NCBI RefSeq assembly: GCF_014654615.1
Contig: NZ_BNBB01000039.1
Location: forward strand, 1 to 46,007
From: Streptosporangium violaceochromogenes
GTDB taxonomy: Bacteria; Actinomycetota; Actinomycetes; Streptosporangiales; Streptosporangiaceae
DNA length: 46,007 nt
Direction of reading: 5' to 3'
Position 1 is the first letter of the stretch. Every line of letters starts with the position of its first letter. This document shows, one piece after another, positions 14,865 through 23,826 of this stretch. The position numbers were made by a program, and so were the translations under genes. Under the pieces are notes generated by a model. That model was not told the DNA's origin, did no database searches, and saw only the letters and a list, made by a program, of their open reading frames with translations.

Positions 14865-15314
14865 GTGCACCTCGTTTACCGCCTGACCCTGGAGGACGCC
14901 TTGGTCATGCTGGCCGCCGCCGAGGAGGAGGCGCGGCGGATCGGCGTCCGGCAGACGATCTGCGTCGCCGACGACGGCGCGCACCCGATCGCGCTGCACC
15001 GGATGACCGGGGCCCGGCTGACCGGCGTCGAGATCGCCATGGCGAAGGCCTTCACCGCCGCCGGCCACCAGCGCGACACCCACCGCTTCAACGAGCCGCC
15101 GGACGGCCCGGCCCTGCCGGGCAACGAGGCGTTCGGTATCGGCCACATGCACCCGGGCAAGTTCGCGATCTTCGTGGGGGGCTTCCCGATCGTCCACGAG
15201 GGACAGGTGGTCGGCGCCGTCGGCGTGAGCGGAGGCAACGGCGAGCAGGACAAGGCGGTGGGCGCCGCCGCGCTGCGCGCCTTCCGGGAGAAGGTCGCGG
15301 GTGCCGCCGCGTGA
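14865..15314 (+). CDS. GlcG/HbpS-family (DUF336) protein
   Basis: A 149-residue member of the GlcG/HbpS heme-binding fold. Family features are the N-terminal helix LTLEDALVMLAAAEEEARRIG, the beta strand ICVADDGAHPIALHRM, then GNEAFGIGHMHPGKFAIFVGGFPI and the glycine-rich end VVGAVGVSGGNGEQDKAVG. HbpS binds heme and stress signals; GlcG members occur in glycolate and diol loci with unknown roles. No signal peptide is present, so this is a cytoplasmic version. I prefer GTG 14865, just after GGAGGAAACA, over ATG 14850, which would precede its own ribosome site. It overlaps the DUF1275 gene by four bases and diverges from the PucR gene across an AT-richer gap (14644-14864). Confidence 0.82.
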   Translation: MHLVYRLTLEDALVMLAAAEEEARRIGVRQTICVADDGAHPIALHRMTGARLTGVEIAMAKAFTAAGHQRDTHRFNEPPDGPALPGNEAFGIGHMHPGKFAIFVGGFPIVHEGQVVGAVGVSGGNGEQDKAVGAAALRAFREKVAGAAA

Positions 15315-16027
15315 CGACCCGGCCTCACATCACCCTGCGCGCCGTACTGCTGGTGCTCCTCACCTTCGGCGCGGGCGCCACCGACGTGGTGGGCTTCCTG
15401 GGGCTGAACCGCGTGTTCACCGCCAACATGACCGGCAACATCGTGCTGTTCGGCCTGGCCGCGGGGCGGGGGGAGGCCGTCGACGTCGTGGTGTGCGGAG
15501 CCGCCACCGCCGCCTTCGCCGCAGGGCTGCTCCTGGGCTTCCGGATCTGCGGTCCCGGTGACCCGAGCCTGGTGTGGCCCCTGCGGATCACCCTCGCGCT
15601 CGGCGTCGACCTGGCGCTGCAGGCGGTGTTCCTGGCCGGCTGGGCGGCGACCGGCGCCCGCCCGCCGGAGGGCGTCGTGATCGGGCTGGTCGTGCTCTCC
15701 TCGACGGCGATGGGCGTGCAGACGGCCGCCGCCCGCAGGCTCGCGGTCGACGGGATCACCACCACCTTCGTGACCGGCACGCTCACCTCGATGATGGGGG
15801 CCCTGGCCACGGGCACGCGCGAGGCCGCCGGTCTGCGCGCCGCGGTGATCGCCGGCCTGGCGGCGGGGGCGGGGGCGGCCGGGGTCCTGTTCCACCCCGC
15901 TCCGCTGGCCGCCGCCGCGATCGGGCCGCTGGTCGTGGCCGCCGTCATCGCCGCGGTGGTCGTGGCGCGGCTGCACACCCCGGCCCACGCCGGCGCCCTC
16001 GCCGGGGCGGGCCGTCTTCCCGGCTGA
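15311..16027 (+). CDS. DUF1275 (YoaK-like) membrane protein
   Basis: A 238-residue inner-membrane protein of the YoaK/DUF1275 family with about six to seven spans. The family signature lies at the first loop, GAGATDVVGFLGLNRVFTANMTGNIVLFG, and is repeated in weaker form in the second half (TTTFVTGTLTSMMGAL), consistent with an internal duplication. The GTG at 15311 overlaps the stop of the HbpS-like gene (GTGA), so the two are co-translated. The biochemical role of the family is not established. Pairing with a GlcG/HbpS protein beside a PucR regulator suggests transport or sensing of a small metabolite, but this is inference. Confidence 0.88.
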   Translation: MTTRPHITLRAVLLVLLTFGAGATDVVGFLGLNRVFTANMTGNIVLFGLAAGRGEAVDVVVCGAATAAFAAGLLLGFRICGPGDPSLVWPLRITLALGVDLALQAVFLAGWAATGARPPEGVVIGLVVLSSTAMGVQTAAARRLAVDGITTTFVTGTLTSMMGALATGTREAAGLRAAVIAGLAAGAGAAGVLFHPAPLAAAAIGPLVVAAVIAAVVVARLHTPAHAGALAGAGRLPG

Positions 16028-16130
16028 CCGTGCTGTTACCGTCTGGGATGTCCGGGCACTGTGGAGGGGCGGAATCGCACGGAGAGCCCCGCCGGGGAGC
16101 CCGCCGTTCCGCGGGACCTGGGAGACGAAC

Positions 16131-17720
16131 GTGCCGGAACTTGTGCTGGGGCCGCTGCTGCGCTACGTGGACACCTCCAGCGCGTCGGTGTGGGTGGAGA
16201 CCGACGCGCCGTGCGAGGTGACGGTCGAGGTGAGGGGTGAGGCGGGGGTCACGCGCTCACGGGCCCGGACGTTCTCCGTGCACGGCCACCACTACGCGAT
16301 CGTGGACGTCGACGCGGAGGGGACCTACGGGGTCCGCCTCGACGGGGAGGCCGTCTGGCCGCTGCCGGACCGGCCGCCCAGCCACGTCCGCTTCCTCGCC
16401 CCCGGGGGGCCGAGGCGGGTGATGTTCGGCTCCTGCCGGACCAGCGTGCCGCACGACGCGCCGCACACCCTCTCCCACGGGGTCGACGTCCTGCGCGCCT
16501 ACGGCTGCGCCCTGGTGGACACGCCGCCGGAGCGGTGGCCCGACCTGCTCCTGCTGCTCGGCGACCAGGTCTACGCCGACGAGCCGTCCGCCGAGATGCT
16601 GGAGTTCATCGGCCGGCGCAGGGACGACGAGCCGAAGACCGAGGTCGCCGACTTCGAGGAGTACGCCGAGCTGTACCGGATCGCCTGGAGCGACCCGGAG
16701 ATCCGCTGGCTGCTCTCGACGCTGCCCAGCGCGATGATCTTCGACGACCACGACCTGCGGGACGACTTCAACACCTCCGCCTCCTGGCGCGAGAAGATGG
16801 CGAAGGTCCCCTGGTGGCCGCGCCGGGTGGTCTCCGGGCTGGGCGCCTACTGGGTCTACCAGCACCTGGGCAACATGTCCCCCCGCGAGCGCGCCCAGGA
16901 CGGGCTCCTCGCCGGACTGCGCGCGGCCGGCGACGACGGGAGGGACGGAGGGAAACTGCTCGACGCCTTCGCCGAGCACGCCTACGACGTCCCCGCCGAC
17001 AACCGCTGGAGCTACTCCCGCGACCTCGGCGGCACCCGCCTGATCATGCTCGACTCCCGCTGCGCGCGCCGGCTCACCCCCGGCGACCGGCGCATGATCG
17101 ACCCGGTGGAGTGGGAGTGGCTCGTCGGGGAGCTGCGCAGGGAGGGCGCCGAGCGCTTCGTGATCGGCACCTCGGTGCCGTTCCTGCTCCCGGCGGGCAT
17201 CCACCACGTCCAGAACTGGAACGAGGCCCTGGCCCAGGGGGCCTGGGGCGAGCGGATCGCCCGCTGGTCCGAGGCGCTGCGCCAGGCCCTGGACATGGAG
17301 CACTGGGCGGCCTTCCGGGGCTCGTTCGAGGAGCTGTCCAGGCTGCTCGCGGAGGTGGGCAGGCCCGTGATCCTGCTCTCGGGCGACGTGCACTACTCCT
17401 ACGTCGCCAAGGCCGTGAAGCTCCCCGTCTACCAGCTCGTCTGCTCGCCGATCCGCAACCCGCTGAGCCGTACGCTCCGGCTGGCCAACATCGTCGCGCA
17501 GTTCGGCGTCGCCACACTGATCGGGGGCCTGCTGGCCCGCCTCGCCAAGATCCCCAGGACGCCGTTCTCCTGGCGGATCGTTCACGGGCCGTGGTTCTCC
17601 AACGCCGTGGCGAACCTCACGCTGGACACCGTCCCGCCCTCGGTCCGGTGGGACACCGCCACCGGCGCGGGCCTCTCCGAGATGGCCACGGTGAAGCTCA
17701 CCAGAGCGTCGGCGCGGTGA
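16131..17720 (+). CDS. PhoD-like metallophosphatase (alkaline phosphatase D family)
   Basis: A 529-residue phosphodiesterase/alkaline phosphatase of the PhoD-like metallophosphatase fold. The metal-site motifs occur in order: GSCRTSVPHDAP, LLLLGDQVYADE, MIFDDHDLRDDFNTS, and LLSGDVHYSYVAKAV. The N-terminal 90 residues form the beta-sandwich domain common in this group (SASVWVETDAPCEVTVEV). No Tat signal is seen, unlike secreted PhoD of Bacillus, so it should act in the cytoplasm. The GTG at 16131 follows GGGAGACGAAC. The 3' end overlaps the convergent EndoQ-like gene by 23 bases. The substrate is unknown; phosphodiesters or nucleotides are likely from family behaviour. Confidence 0.9.
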   Translation: MPELVLGPLLRYVDTSSASVWVETDAPCEVTVEVRGEAGVTRSRARTFSVHGHHYAIVDVDAEGTYGVRLDGEAVWPLPDRPPSHVRFLAPGGPRRVMFGSCRTSVPHDAPHTLSHGVDVLRAYGCALVDTPPERWPDLLLLLGDQVYADEPSAEMLEFIGRRRDDEPKTEVADFEEYAELYRIAWSDPEIRWLLSTLPSAMIFDDHDLRDDFNTSASWREKMAKVPWWPRRVVSGLGAYWVYQHLGNMSPRERAQDGLLAGLRAAGDDGRDGGKLLDAFAEHAYDVPADNRWSYSRDLGGTRLIMLDSRCARRLTPGDRRMIDPVEWEWLVGELRREGAERFVIGTSVPFLLPAGIHHVQNWNEALAQGAWGERIARWSEALRQALDMEHWAAFRGSFEELSRLLAEVGRPVILLSGDVHYSYVAKAVKLPVYQLVCSPIRNPLSRTLRLANIVAQFGVATLIGGLLARLAKIPRTPFSWRIVHGPWFSNAVANLTLDTVPPSVRWDTATGAGLSEMATVKLTRASAR

Positions 17721-19005
17721 CGGTGCCCGTGCCGGGCGGCGCGGAGGGCGGCTCGCCGGGGGCGAAGAGCCGGATCACCCCGTACTCCCCGTCGTATCCG
17801 GGGTCACGGAACACCTCGCCACGGCGCAGCCGGCGCACGGCCTCGGCGAGCGGCGGCGAGCAGGCCGCGATGGCGCCGATCGGCACCTCGCCCAGGATCG
17901 CCGACTCCGGCCCCAGGGAGGAAAGGAGCCCGTCGACCTCCGTGAGCACCTTCTTGCTCTGCGGCCCCACGCCGAGGATCTCGCCCACGATCTCCGGCAG
18001 GGGGACGAGGCTGCGGAAACCGGGGTCGCCGGCGGGCCGTACGGGTTCCCGCCGGTCGGCCAGCTCCTCCACCCGGCTCAGCACGCCGACCGTGAGCGGC
18101 CTGCCGCACACCGGGCAGATCCCGCCGTGCCGGCGCGTCTCCTCCGGGGTCGTCCGCACCCGGCATCCGCGGTGGCCGTCCAGGTGGTATCTCCCCTCCT
18201 CGGGGAAGAACTCGACGGTTCCCTCGTAACCGGAGCCGGTCCGCAGCGCGCGCAGGATCGCGAAGTAGTCCAGGTCGGTGTCGAAGACGGTGGTCTCGCG
18301 GCCGACCCTGGGGGGTGAGTGCGCGTCGGAGTAGCTCACCATCCGGTAGCGGTCCAGGCCGGAGACGCGCCGGTTCATCGCGGGGTCGCTGGACAGCCCG
18401 GTCTCCAGCGCGAAGATGTGGCCGGTCAGGTCGCCGTAACACTCCTCGACCGTGTCGAACCCGGACTTGGAGCCGAACACGCCGAACCACGGCGTCCAGA
18501 CGTGCGCCGGCACCAGGTAGGCGCCCTCACCCCGGGCCAGAGTGATCTCCAGCAGCTCGCGGGAGTCCAGGCCCACGGTGGGACGGCCGTCCGCGCCCAG
18601 GTCACCGGCCCGCGCCAGCTCGCGGTTGAAGTCCTCCACCGCGTCGAACCCCGGAAGGTGCACCAGATGGTGGATCTTGCGGGTGCGGCCGTCCCGCCGG
18701 TAGACCGTGGAGACCTCCACCGACAGCGTGAACCGTACCGGCGCGCGGGCCAGACCGGACGGCAGGCCGCGGGAGACCTCCTCGTCCAGCTCGTCGCGGA
18801 GCCGGAACAGCCCCGGTTCGGCGGGGACGAGCTCCTCGCGGAGCCGGCGCAGCCACACCGGGTGCGTGAAGTCGCCGGTCCCCATCACGGTGACGCCCTT
18901 GCGCCGCGCCCAGCGGGTCAGGTTCGCCAGGTCGCTGTTCTTGCTGCAGGCCCTGGAGTGCGCGGAGTGGATGTGCAGATCGGCATGGAACCGCATTCCC
19001 GCCAT
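17698..19005 (-). CDS. Endonuclease Q-like PHP-domain DNA repair nuclease
   Basis: A 435-residue protein resembling endonuclease Q, which cuts DNA 5' of deaminated bases (uracil, hypoxanthine, xanthine) and AP sites. The PHP metal-site motifs are FHADLHIHSAHSRA at the N-terminus, VMGTGDFTHPVWL, and MVSYSDAHSPPRVGRE around residue 235. A zinc-finger-type cluster follows (the GCRVR cysteine, GICPVCGRPLTVGVLSRVEELADR), and a helix-hairpin-like region comes near the C-terminus (LLSSLGPESAILGEVP). The start ATG at 19005 could also be the ATG nine bases in. EndoQ is best known from Thermococcales and a few Bacillus. It stands alone between PhoD and OsmC genes. Function is inferred by motif; a generic PHP-domain hydrolase is the alternative. 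Confidence 0.85.
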   Translation of the reverse strand: MAGMRFHADLHIHSAHSRACSKNSDLANLTRWARRKGVTVMGTGDFTHPVWLRRLREELVPAEPGLFRLRDELDEEVSRGLPSGLARAPVRFTLSVEVSTVYRRDGRTRKIHHLVHLPGFDAVEDFNRELARAGDLGADGRPTVGLDSRELLEITLARGEGAYLVPAHVWTPWFGVFGSKSGFDTVEECYGDLTGHIFALETGLSSDPAMNRRVSGLDRYRMVSYSDAHSPPRVGRETTVFDTDLDYFAILRALRTGSGYEGTVEFFPEEGRYHLDGHRGCRVRTTPEETRRHGGICPVCGRPLTVGVLSRVEELADRREPVRPAGDPGFRSLVPLPEIVGEILGVGPQSKKVLTEVDGLLSSLGPESAILGEVPIGAIAACSPPLAEAVRRLRRGEVFRDPGYDGEYGVIRLFAPGEPPSAPPGTGTVTAPTLW

Positions 19006-19029
19006 TGTGTCACGGGGCCCGCGTGCGGC

Positions 19030-19434
19030 TCACCCGGGCGGCTCCCGCATGAGGTCCACCCGTACGGTGAACTCAGGGTGGTTTTCGATGGTCTGATGCA
19101 CCTTGCAGCGGTTTCCGGCGCGGACCAGCGCGTCGATCTGGGGCTGGGTGAGCCCGGGGGGGAGGGTGTAGACGACCCGGACGGCGCCGAAGCGCACCGG
19201 GCGGGTCGCGCTCTCGGCCGTCACGTCGACGCGGGCGCCGTCGACGTCGATGCCCTGGTTGCGGGCGTAGTCGACGAGCGTCGCGAGCATGCACGCCCCC
19301 AGCCCGCTGAGGAAGAGCTCGGTGGCCATCCACCTCCCCTCGACGGCGCCCCACTCCGTTCCGGCCTCGGCGCGGCCGTTGCTCACGGTGAAGCTCAGAT
19401 TTCCCTCGTGCCTGACGAATACCGAGGTCTCCAT
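19030..19434 (-). CDS. OsmC-family peroxiredoxin-like protein
   Basis: A 134-residue OsmC/Ohr-fold protein. The two redox cysteines are Cys48 (FLSGLGACMLATLVDYA) and Cys110 (AGNRCKVHQTI), the pair that reduces organic hydroperoxides or reacts with thiol species. The ATG at 19434 follows GGGAGAACAGG. It is the last gene of the leftward series permease - hydantoinase A - DUF917 - OsmC, 71 bases beyond the DUF917 stop, so it may be co-transcribed. A thiol-reactive enzyme would fit if the pathway releases a thiol or sulfide from a thiohydantoin, but that link is inference. Confidence 0.88.
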   Translation of the reverse strand: METSVFVRHEGNLSFTVSNGRAEAGTEWGAVEGRWMATELFLSGLGACMLATLVDYARNQGIDVDGARVDVTAESATRPVRFGAVRVVYTLPPGLTQPQIDALVRAGNRCKVHQTIENHPEFTVRVDLMREPPG

Positions 19435-19505
19435 GACCTGTTCTCCCTGATGATCGGTGTTTTCGGTGGGTGGCGGTGATGGCCGGCGGCGGTGCCACGG
19501 GGCCG

Positions 19506-20591
19506 TCAAGGGGCGAGGAGCCCCTCCACCGGGACGAAGTCGTGGTCGTAGCCGAAGTAGCGGGGCCCCACCAGGGCCAGGCCGGCCGCCGACCGCCAGC
19601 GCGGATGGCAGGGCAGCCCGAGGATCACCACGCGGAAGCCGTAGCGCATGGCCTCGGTCGTGACGGGTTCGCCGGTGTCGGCGTCGAGCACGCAGATCAG
19701 GTCGGGGACCGAGGCGATGACGCGCCCGTCGCGCCGCGCCAGCAGGTGCTCGTTCTGGAACGACAGGGTCAGCCGCGCGCCGTCGTCGGCGCCCAGGCCC
19801 AGCAGGGTGGCCTCGCCCCGGGCGAACCCGCCCTCGGTGCGGCGCTCGACGTCCGTCACCTTGCCGGTGAACAGCACGACGCCGCCCATCTCGGCCGCGA
19901 TCGCCACGGCGGCGTCGGAGTGCCGCTCGCGGCAGCGCCGTACGACCTCCCCCAGCCGCCGCGCCAGGCCCAGCGTGCCCGGCACCAGCGCCGCACGCGC
20001 CTGGGCGCCGTTCATCGGGTAGAGCGCGATGGAGGCCGAGCATCCCATGTCGGTGGTGGCCGACCTGGCCAGCCGCTCGGACCAGCCGTTGTCCACGGTG
20101 CGCAGCACCACCGCGTTGCCCTTCTCGTCGGACATCGCCATCGGGCCGGTGGAGATCCCGTCCAGGGTGGGCAGGACCATCTGCAACTCGGGGAAGGCCC
20201 GTCCCATGCCGTCGCCGTCGATCAGCGGCAGGCCGGTCTCGGCGGCGGTGACGATGGGCGTCATCGAGTTCAGGCCGCCGGCCTCCAGACAGGCCACGTG
20301 GGTGACGGGCCTGCCCAGCACCGCCTGCAGGGACTCCAGGGCGTTGCGGAACTCCGGCCCCGCGGGGGGCTTCTCCACGATCACCGTGGGCGCCCCCATG
20401 ATCCCGGTGAGGACCACGACGGCGTCGTCGGGGACGCTCGCGGGCGCCACGAGGGGAACCGGGCCGCGTTCGCGCAGCACCCGCTCGGCGAGCAGCCGGC
20501 CCAGGTAGGGGTCCCCGCCCCCGCCGGTGCCCAGGATCGCCGCGCCGCGGGCGATGTCGGGAAGGTCCGCGATCTCGATCCGTCCGGTCAT
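19506..20591 (-). CDS. DUF917 protein (S-methyl thiohydantoin desulfurase-like)
   Basis: A 361-residue DUF917 protein. Landmarks are the glycine-rich N-terminus GAAILGTGGGGDPYLGRLL, VTHVACLEAGGLNSMTPI, LPLIDGDGMGRAFPELQM, and the C-terminal domain with FQNEHLLARRDGRVIASVPDLICVLD. The family is named S-Me-THD in domain databases for a thiohydantoin desulfurase, and usually neighbours hydantoinase A genes. Here the ATG at 20591 overlaps the hydantoinase A stop by four bases, so the two are co-translated and may form a complex. A paralogue lies 3.2 kb away on the other strand at 23824. The exact substrate is unknown. Confidence 0.88.
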   Translation of the reverse strand: MTGRIEIADLPDIARGAAILGTGGGGDPYLGRLLAERVLRERGPVPLVAPASVPDDAVVVLTGIMGAPTVIVEKPPAGPEFRNALESLQAVLGRPVTHVACLEAGGLNSMTPIVTAAETGLPLIDGDGMGRAFPELQMVLPTLDGISTGPMAMSDEKGNAVVLRTVDNGWSERLARSATTDMGCSASIALYPMNGAQARAALVPGTLGLARRLGEVVRRCRERHSDAAVAIAAEMGGVVLFTGKVTDVERRTEGGFARGEATLLGLGADDGARLTLSFQNEHLLARRDGRVIASVPDLICVLDADTGEPVTTEAMRYGFRVVILGLPCHPRWRSAAGLALVGPRYFGYDHDFVPVEGLLAP

Positions 20592-22144
20592 GCCCCGCTC
20601 CTCAGCCTCAGGTCTCCCACTGCCTTGACACGGACGCGGACCGAGTTGCCCGGGAGATAGGCGATCGGCATCTCGTCGACCTCGACGACGCGGACGCTGC
20701 CGGGCGAGGCACCGGCGAGGACGGCCTTCTCGACGGCCTCGCCCTCGGCCTGCTCGATGATCGCCTTCCGGGACCGCCGGCCCACCGCGACGATCTTGTC
20801 GACCTCGCCGCCGACCTGCGCGATGGCCGCGCCGATGGCGTTGGCGACCGAGAAGTGGTCCGGCCTGACCACCGTGTCGAACCCCGGCAGCCGGTCGGGC
20901 AGCAGCACGCTCCCGCCGCCGACCAGGACCGCGGGGATCGGCTCGGCGGAGGTGCGCATCATGTCGGCGATCTCCGCCACGCGCGTGGTGATCCGCTCCA
21001 GACCCCGGCGGACGGTCTCCTCGCCCAGGTCCGCCACGAGCCCCCGGTCACCGAGGTCGGCGAGCCCGCCCGCGACCGCGAGGTCGGTGGCCGTGAGGAC
21101 GTCGCCGCCGAAGACCCGCGCCCGCCGGCTCAGCTCGAAGCCGACGCTCCTCGGTCCGGCCTCGACCCGGTCGCCGTCCAGGTCGACCACGCTGCCGCCG
21201 CCGATGCCGACCGACATGACGTCGGGCATCCGGAAGTTGGTCCGCACCCCGCCGATGTCGACCTCCGTCGTCGCCGGGCGCGGGAACCCCGAGACGATGA
21301 CGCCGACGTCGGTGGTGGTGCCCCCGACGTCCACCACCACGCAGTCGGCCAGGTCCGAAAGGAGCGCGGCCCCCCGCATCGAGTTGGTGGGGCCGGCCGC
21401 GAAGGTCATGACCGGATAGCGCCGGACGAACTCCGCGTCCATCAGCGTGCCGTCGTTCTGCGAGAGGTAGAGCGGCGCCTCCAGGCCGGCCGCCTTGAGC
21501 GCCGCGGTGAACCCGCCGGTGATGCGGTCGGCGACCTGGAGCAGGCTCGCGTTGATGATCGTCGCGTTCTCCCGCTCCAGCAGGCCGATCCTGCCGATCT
21601 CGTGGGAGAGCGACACCTTCAGCGACGGCAGCCGGGAGGTCAGCAGGGCCGCCGCGCGCAGTTCCATCTCGTGGTTGACCGGGGAGAAGATGGAGGAGAG
21701 GGCGACCGTGCCGACCCCCTTGCGCTCCAGGTCGTCGGCAACCCGGTGGAGTTCGCCGGTGTCCAGGGGCGAGATCTCCCGGCCGTCGAACTCGTGCCCG
21801 CCGTGACACAGATACACGTGGTCGCCGATCGCCGCCCGCAACCGCCCGGGCCAGTCGGTCAGCGGCGGCAGCCCGGCGGCGGCCGGCAGGCCCAGCCGGA
21901 CGGCCGCGGTGGGGGCCAGGCCGCGCGCCTCGATGACCGCGTTGGTGAAGTGCGTGGTGCCGATCATCACCGCCTCGACCGCCTCGGGGTCGAACGGTCT
22001 CTCCCGGGCGAGTGCCTCCAGGGCGGCGACGACCCCCCGGGTCACGTCCGCGGTGGTCGGGCTCTTCACCGACCCCAGGACGGTGTCGCCGCTCATCAGG
22101 ACGGCGTCGGTGTTCGTGCCGCCCACGTCGATGCCGATGTGCAC
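20588..22144 (-). CDS. Hydantoinase A/oxoprolinase-family protein
   Basis: A 518-residue ATP-dependent cyclic-amide-opening enzyme of the hydantoinase A/oxoprolinase class. The N-terminal nucleotide motif is IGIDVGGTNTDAVLM, and the second ASKHA-type motif VVDVGGTTTDVGVIVSG lies near residue 265, with MSVGIGGGSVVDLDGD following. It has only the A half; no hydantoinase B gene is present in the locus, which is the pattern seen for DUF917-linked members. The GTG at 22144 follows GAGGAGGACCTT and directly precedes the conserved HIGIDVGG. It sits between the NCS1 permease gene and the DUF917 gene, so it probably acts on the imported cyclic ureide or thioureide. Confidence 0.9.
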   Translation of the reverse strand: MHIGIDVGGTNTDAVLMSGDTVLGSVKSPTTADVTRGVVAALEALARERPFDPEAVEAVMIGTTHFTNAVIEARGLAPTAAVRLGLPAAAGLPPLTDWPGRLRAAIGDHVYLCHGGHEFDGREISPLDTGELHRVADDLERKGVGTVALSSIFSPVNHEMELRAAALLTSRLPSLKVSLSHEIGRIGLLERENATIINASLLQVADRITGGFTAALKAAGLEAPLYLSQNDGTLMDAEFVRRYPVMTFAAGPTNSMRGAALLSDLADCVVVDVGGTTTDVGVIVSGFPRPATTEVDIGGVRTNFRMPDVMSVGIGGGSVVDLDGDRVEAGPRSVGFELSRRARVFGGDVLTATDLAVAGGLADLGDRGLVADLGEETVRRGLERITTRVAEIADMMRTSAEPIPAVLVGGGSVLLPDRLPGFDTVVRPDHFSVANAIGAAIAQVGGEVDKIVAVGRRSRKAIIEQAEGEAVEKAVLAGASPGSVRVVEVDEMPIAYLPGNSVRVRVKAVGDLRLRSGA

Positions 22145-22230
22145 AAGGTCCTCCTCGAAGGCGCCTGATCTTCCCGGTGACGCCGGAGCGCGCGGCGGCG
22201 CGGCCACGGGCTCCGGGCCCGGAGGGGAGA

Positions 22231-22259
22231 GGGGCCGCCCCGTTCGGCGGCGCGGCCCC
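22231..22259. terminator. Hairpin downstream of the NCS1 permease gene
   Basis: GGGGCCGC (22231-22238) pairs with GCGGCCCC (22252-22259), 13 bases past the permease stop at 22272 when read leftward. It could attenuate transcription between the permease and the hydantoinase gene, which starts 127 bases further on. Confidence 0.45.
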
Positions 22260-22271
22260 CTTCTGGAGGGG

Positions 22272-23636
22272 CTAGCCCTCGGTGCCGGGCTTGATCAGCT
22301 CTCCGCCGGGGACCGCGACCTCCACGGTGTTCCGGCGCACCAGCCCCAGCCTGCCCAGTACGGCGTAGCCGGCGAAGGCCACCACCAGCGCGTTGATGGC
22401 CGGGATGCCGACCTGGACGAAGTGACCGACGAGCGAGCCGGCGAGCCAGGCCACCAGGCTCGCCGGGACCCACTCCGGGGTCTCGGCCGGGAGACCGCCC
22501 AGGGCGCGCGACCGCTCCAGGTCCGGCCGCCAGGCGCGCACCACGAAGTACTCGGCGATCATGATCCCGGCCACCGGCGGGATCAGGATTCCGAGGAAGG
22601 TCAGAAAGCCGATGAAGTGCCCGAGGATCCCGGTCGCCGACAGCACCGAGCCCGCGACGCCGACGAAGATCGTGATCTGCCCCCGGCCGACCTTCCAGCC
22701 GGTCAGGACGTCGACGACGTTGACCAGCCCGAGCGTGGAGGAGTACAGGTTCCAGTCGTTGATCTTCACGATGGACGCGATCAGTACGATCGTGCCCAGC
22801 AGGCCGCTGGTCGTGGTGATGATCGCCACGATGTCGGAGGTCCGTACCGCGTGGGCCAGCAGCACGCCGCAGAGCCCCACCACGTACTCTCCCAGCGTCA
22901 CGCCGATCACCGTCTGCTTGATCACGTCGGCGGTGGTGCGGTTGTAGCGGGTCATGTCCGGGGTCATCACCGCGCCGACGATGAACCCGCCGGCCACCAG
23001 CGTCGCCCCGGCCGCCAGCGACAGCCGCGGGCCGGCGGGCTCGGAGGTGAGCAGCTCGCCCAGGGAGTGCCGGGACAGCTCGTGCCAGACCGCCCAGGCG
23101 GCCAGGACGAGGAACGCCGGCACCGTCACGTAGGCGGTCCAGGCCATGCCCCGGAAGCCGAACACCACGATCGCGGTGACCCCGGCCCCGCCGATGAGCG
23201 ACCACATCGGGACCGACAGGCCGCCCACCAGGGTGTGCAGGCCCTCGGCGAACACCGCGTTCTGCACCCCGAACCAGCCGATCAGGCTGATCGCGATCGT
23301 CAGGCCGATGAGGGCCGACCCCTTGCGGCCGAAGCCGGTCCACCGCGCGAGCACCGACGTCGACAGCCCCTCGCGGACCCCCGCGACGCCGACGAAGATC
23401 GTGACGATCTCCAGAAGCACCGACCCCAGGGTGATCGCGAGCACGGCCTGCCAGAAGGTCATTCCCATCCCCAGCGTCGCGCCCAGCAGGAACTGCGCCA
23501 GAGCCGAGAGCTGGCCGAACCTCTGGGTCGCCACCGACCACCACGAGTAGCGGGCATCGCCGGGCACCCGTTCGAGGGAGTGGTCGTCCCGGCCGAGCGA
23601 GGGGTCGGCGGTCGTCGGATCCTTGGTACGTTTCAC
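22272..23636 (-). CDS. NCS1-family cytosine/hydantoin-type permease (CodB-like)
   Basis: A 454-residue, 12-span transporter of the NCS1 (CodB/Mhp1) family, which imports nucleobases, hydantoins or related heterocycles with H+ or Na+. Family features: DDHSLERVPGDARYSWWSVATQRFG at the N-terminus, the TM1 start LSALAQFLLGATLGMGMTFWQA, GWFGVQNAVFAEG in TM3, and MTPDMTRYNRTTADVIKQT in the mid-loop. The ATG at 23636 heads the leftward hydantoinase A - DUF917 - OsmC series. The promoter should lie in the 187-base gap shared with the divergent DUF917 gene; AGGCTA at 23721-23726 would read TAGCCT on this strand. Given the enzymes downstream, a hydantoin or thiohydantoin is the likely cargo. Confidence 0.92.
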   Translation of the reverse strand: MKRTKDPTTADPSLGRDDHSLERVPGDARYSWWSVATQRFGQLSALAQFLLGATLGMGMTFWQAVLAITLGSVLLEIVTIFVGVAGVREGLSTSVLARWTGFGRKGSALIGLTIAISLIGWFGVQNAVFAEGLHTLVGGLSVPMWSLIGGAGVTAIVVFGFRGMAWTAYVTVPAFLVLAAWAVWHELSRHSLGELLTSEPAGPRLSLAAGATLVAGGFIVGAVMTPDMTRYNRTTADVIKQTVIGVTLGEYVVGLCGVLLAHAVRTSDIVAIITTTSGLLGTIVLIASIVKINDWNLYSSTLGLVNVVDVLTGWKVGRGQITIFVGVAGSVLSATGILGHFIGFLTFLGILIPPVAGIMIAEYFVVRAWRPDLERSRALGGLPAETPEWVPASLVAWLAGSLVGHFVQVGIPAINALVVAFAGYAVLGRLGLVRRNTVEVAVPGGELIKPGTEG

Positions 23637-23811
23637 AGCTGACCTCCGTCAGGTGCCTTGCCTCGAAGGCGGCTCCTCCGCCTCGACCGGTGACACGCGG
23701 GTCGCCCTCCGGTAGCGACCAGGCTAGGTTGAGACGTTTGTCACACCAATGGGCCGATTGCTGTACTGATGTCGTTCCACTGTGCAACCGGCCCACTTCG
23801 CCGCTTCGGCC

Positions 23812-23826
23812 TACACTGGCCGGGTG
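23812..23826 (+). promoter_or_regulatory. Leaderless promoter: TACACT -10 six bases before GTG
   Basis: TACACT at 23812-23817 is followed by GGCCGG and then GTG at 23824, which places transcription and translation starts together. The same arrangement occurs before recO (TACACT at 32978, GTG at 32990). No convincing -35 is visible. Confidence 0.6.
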
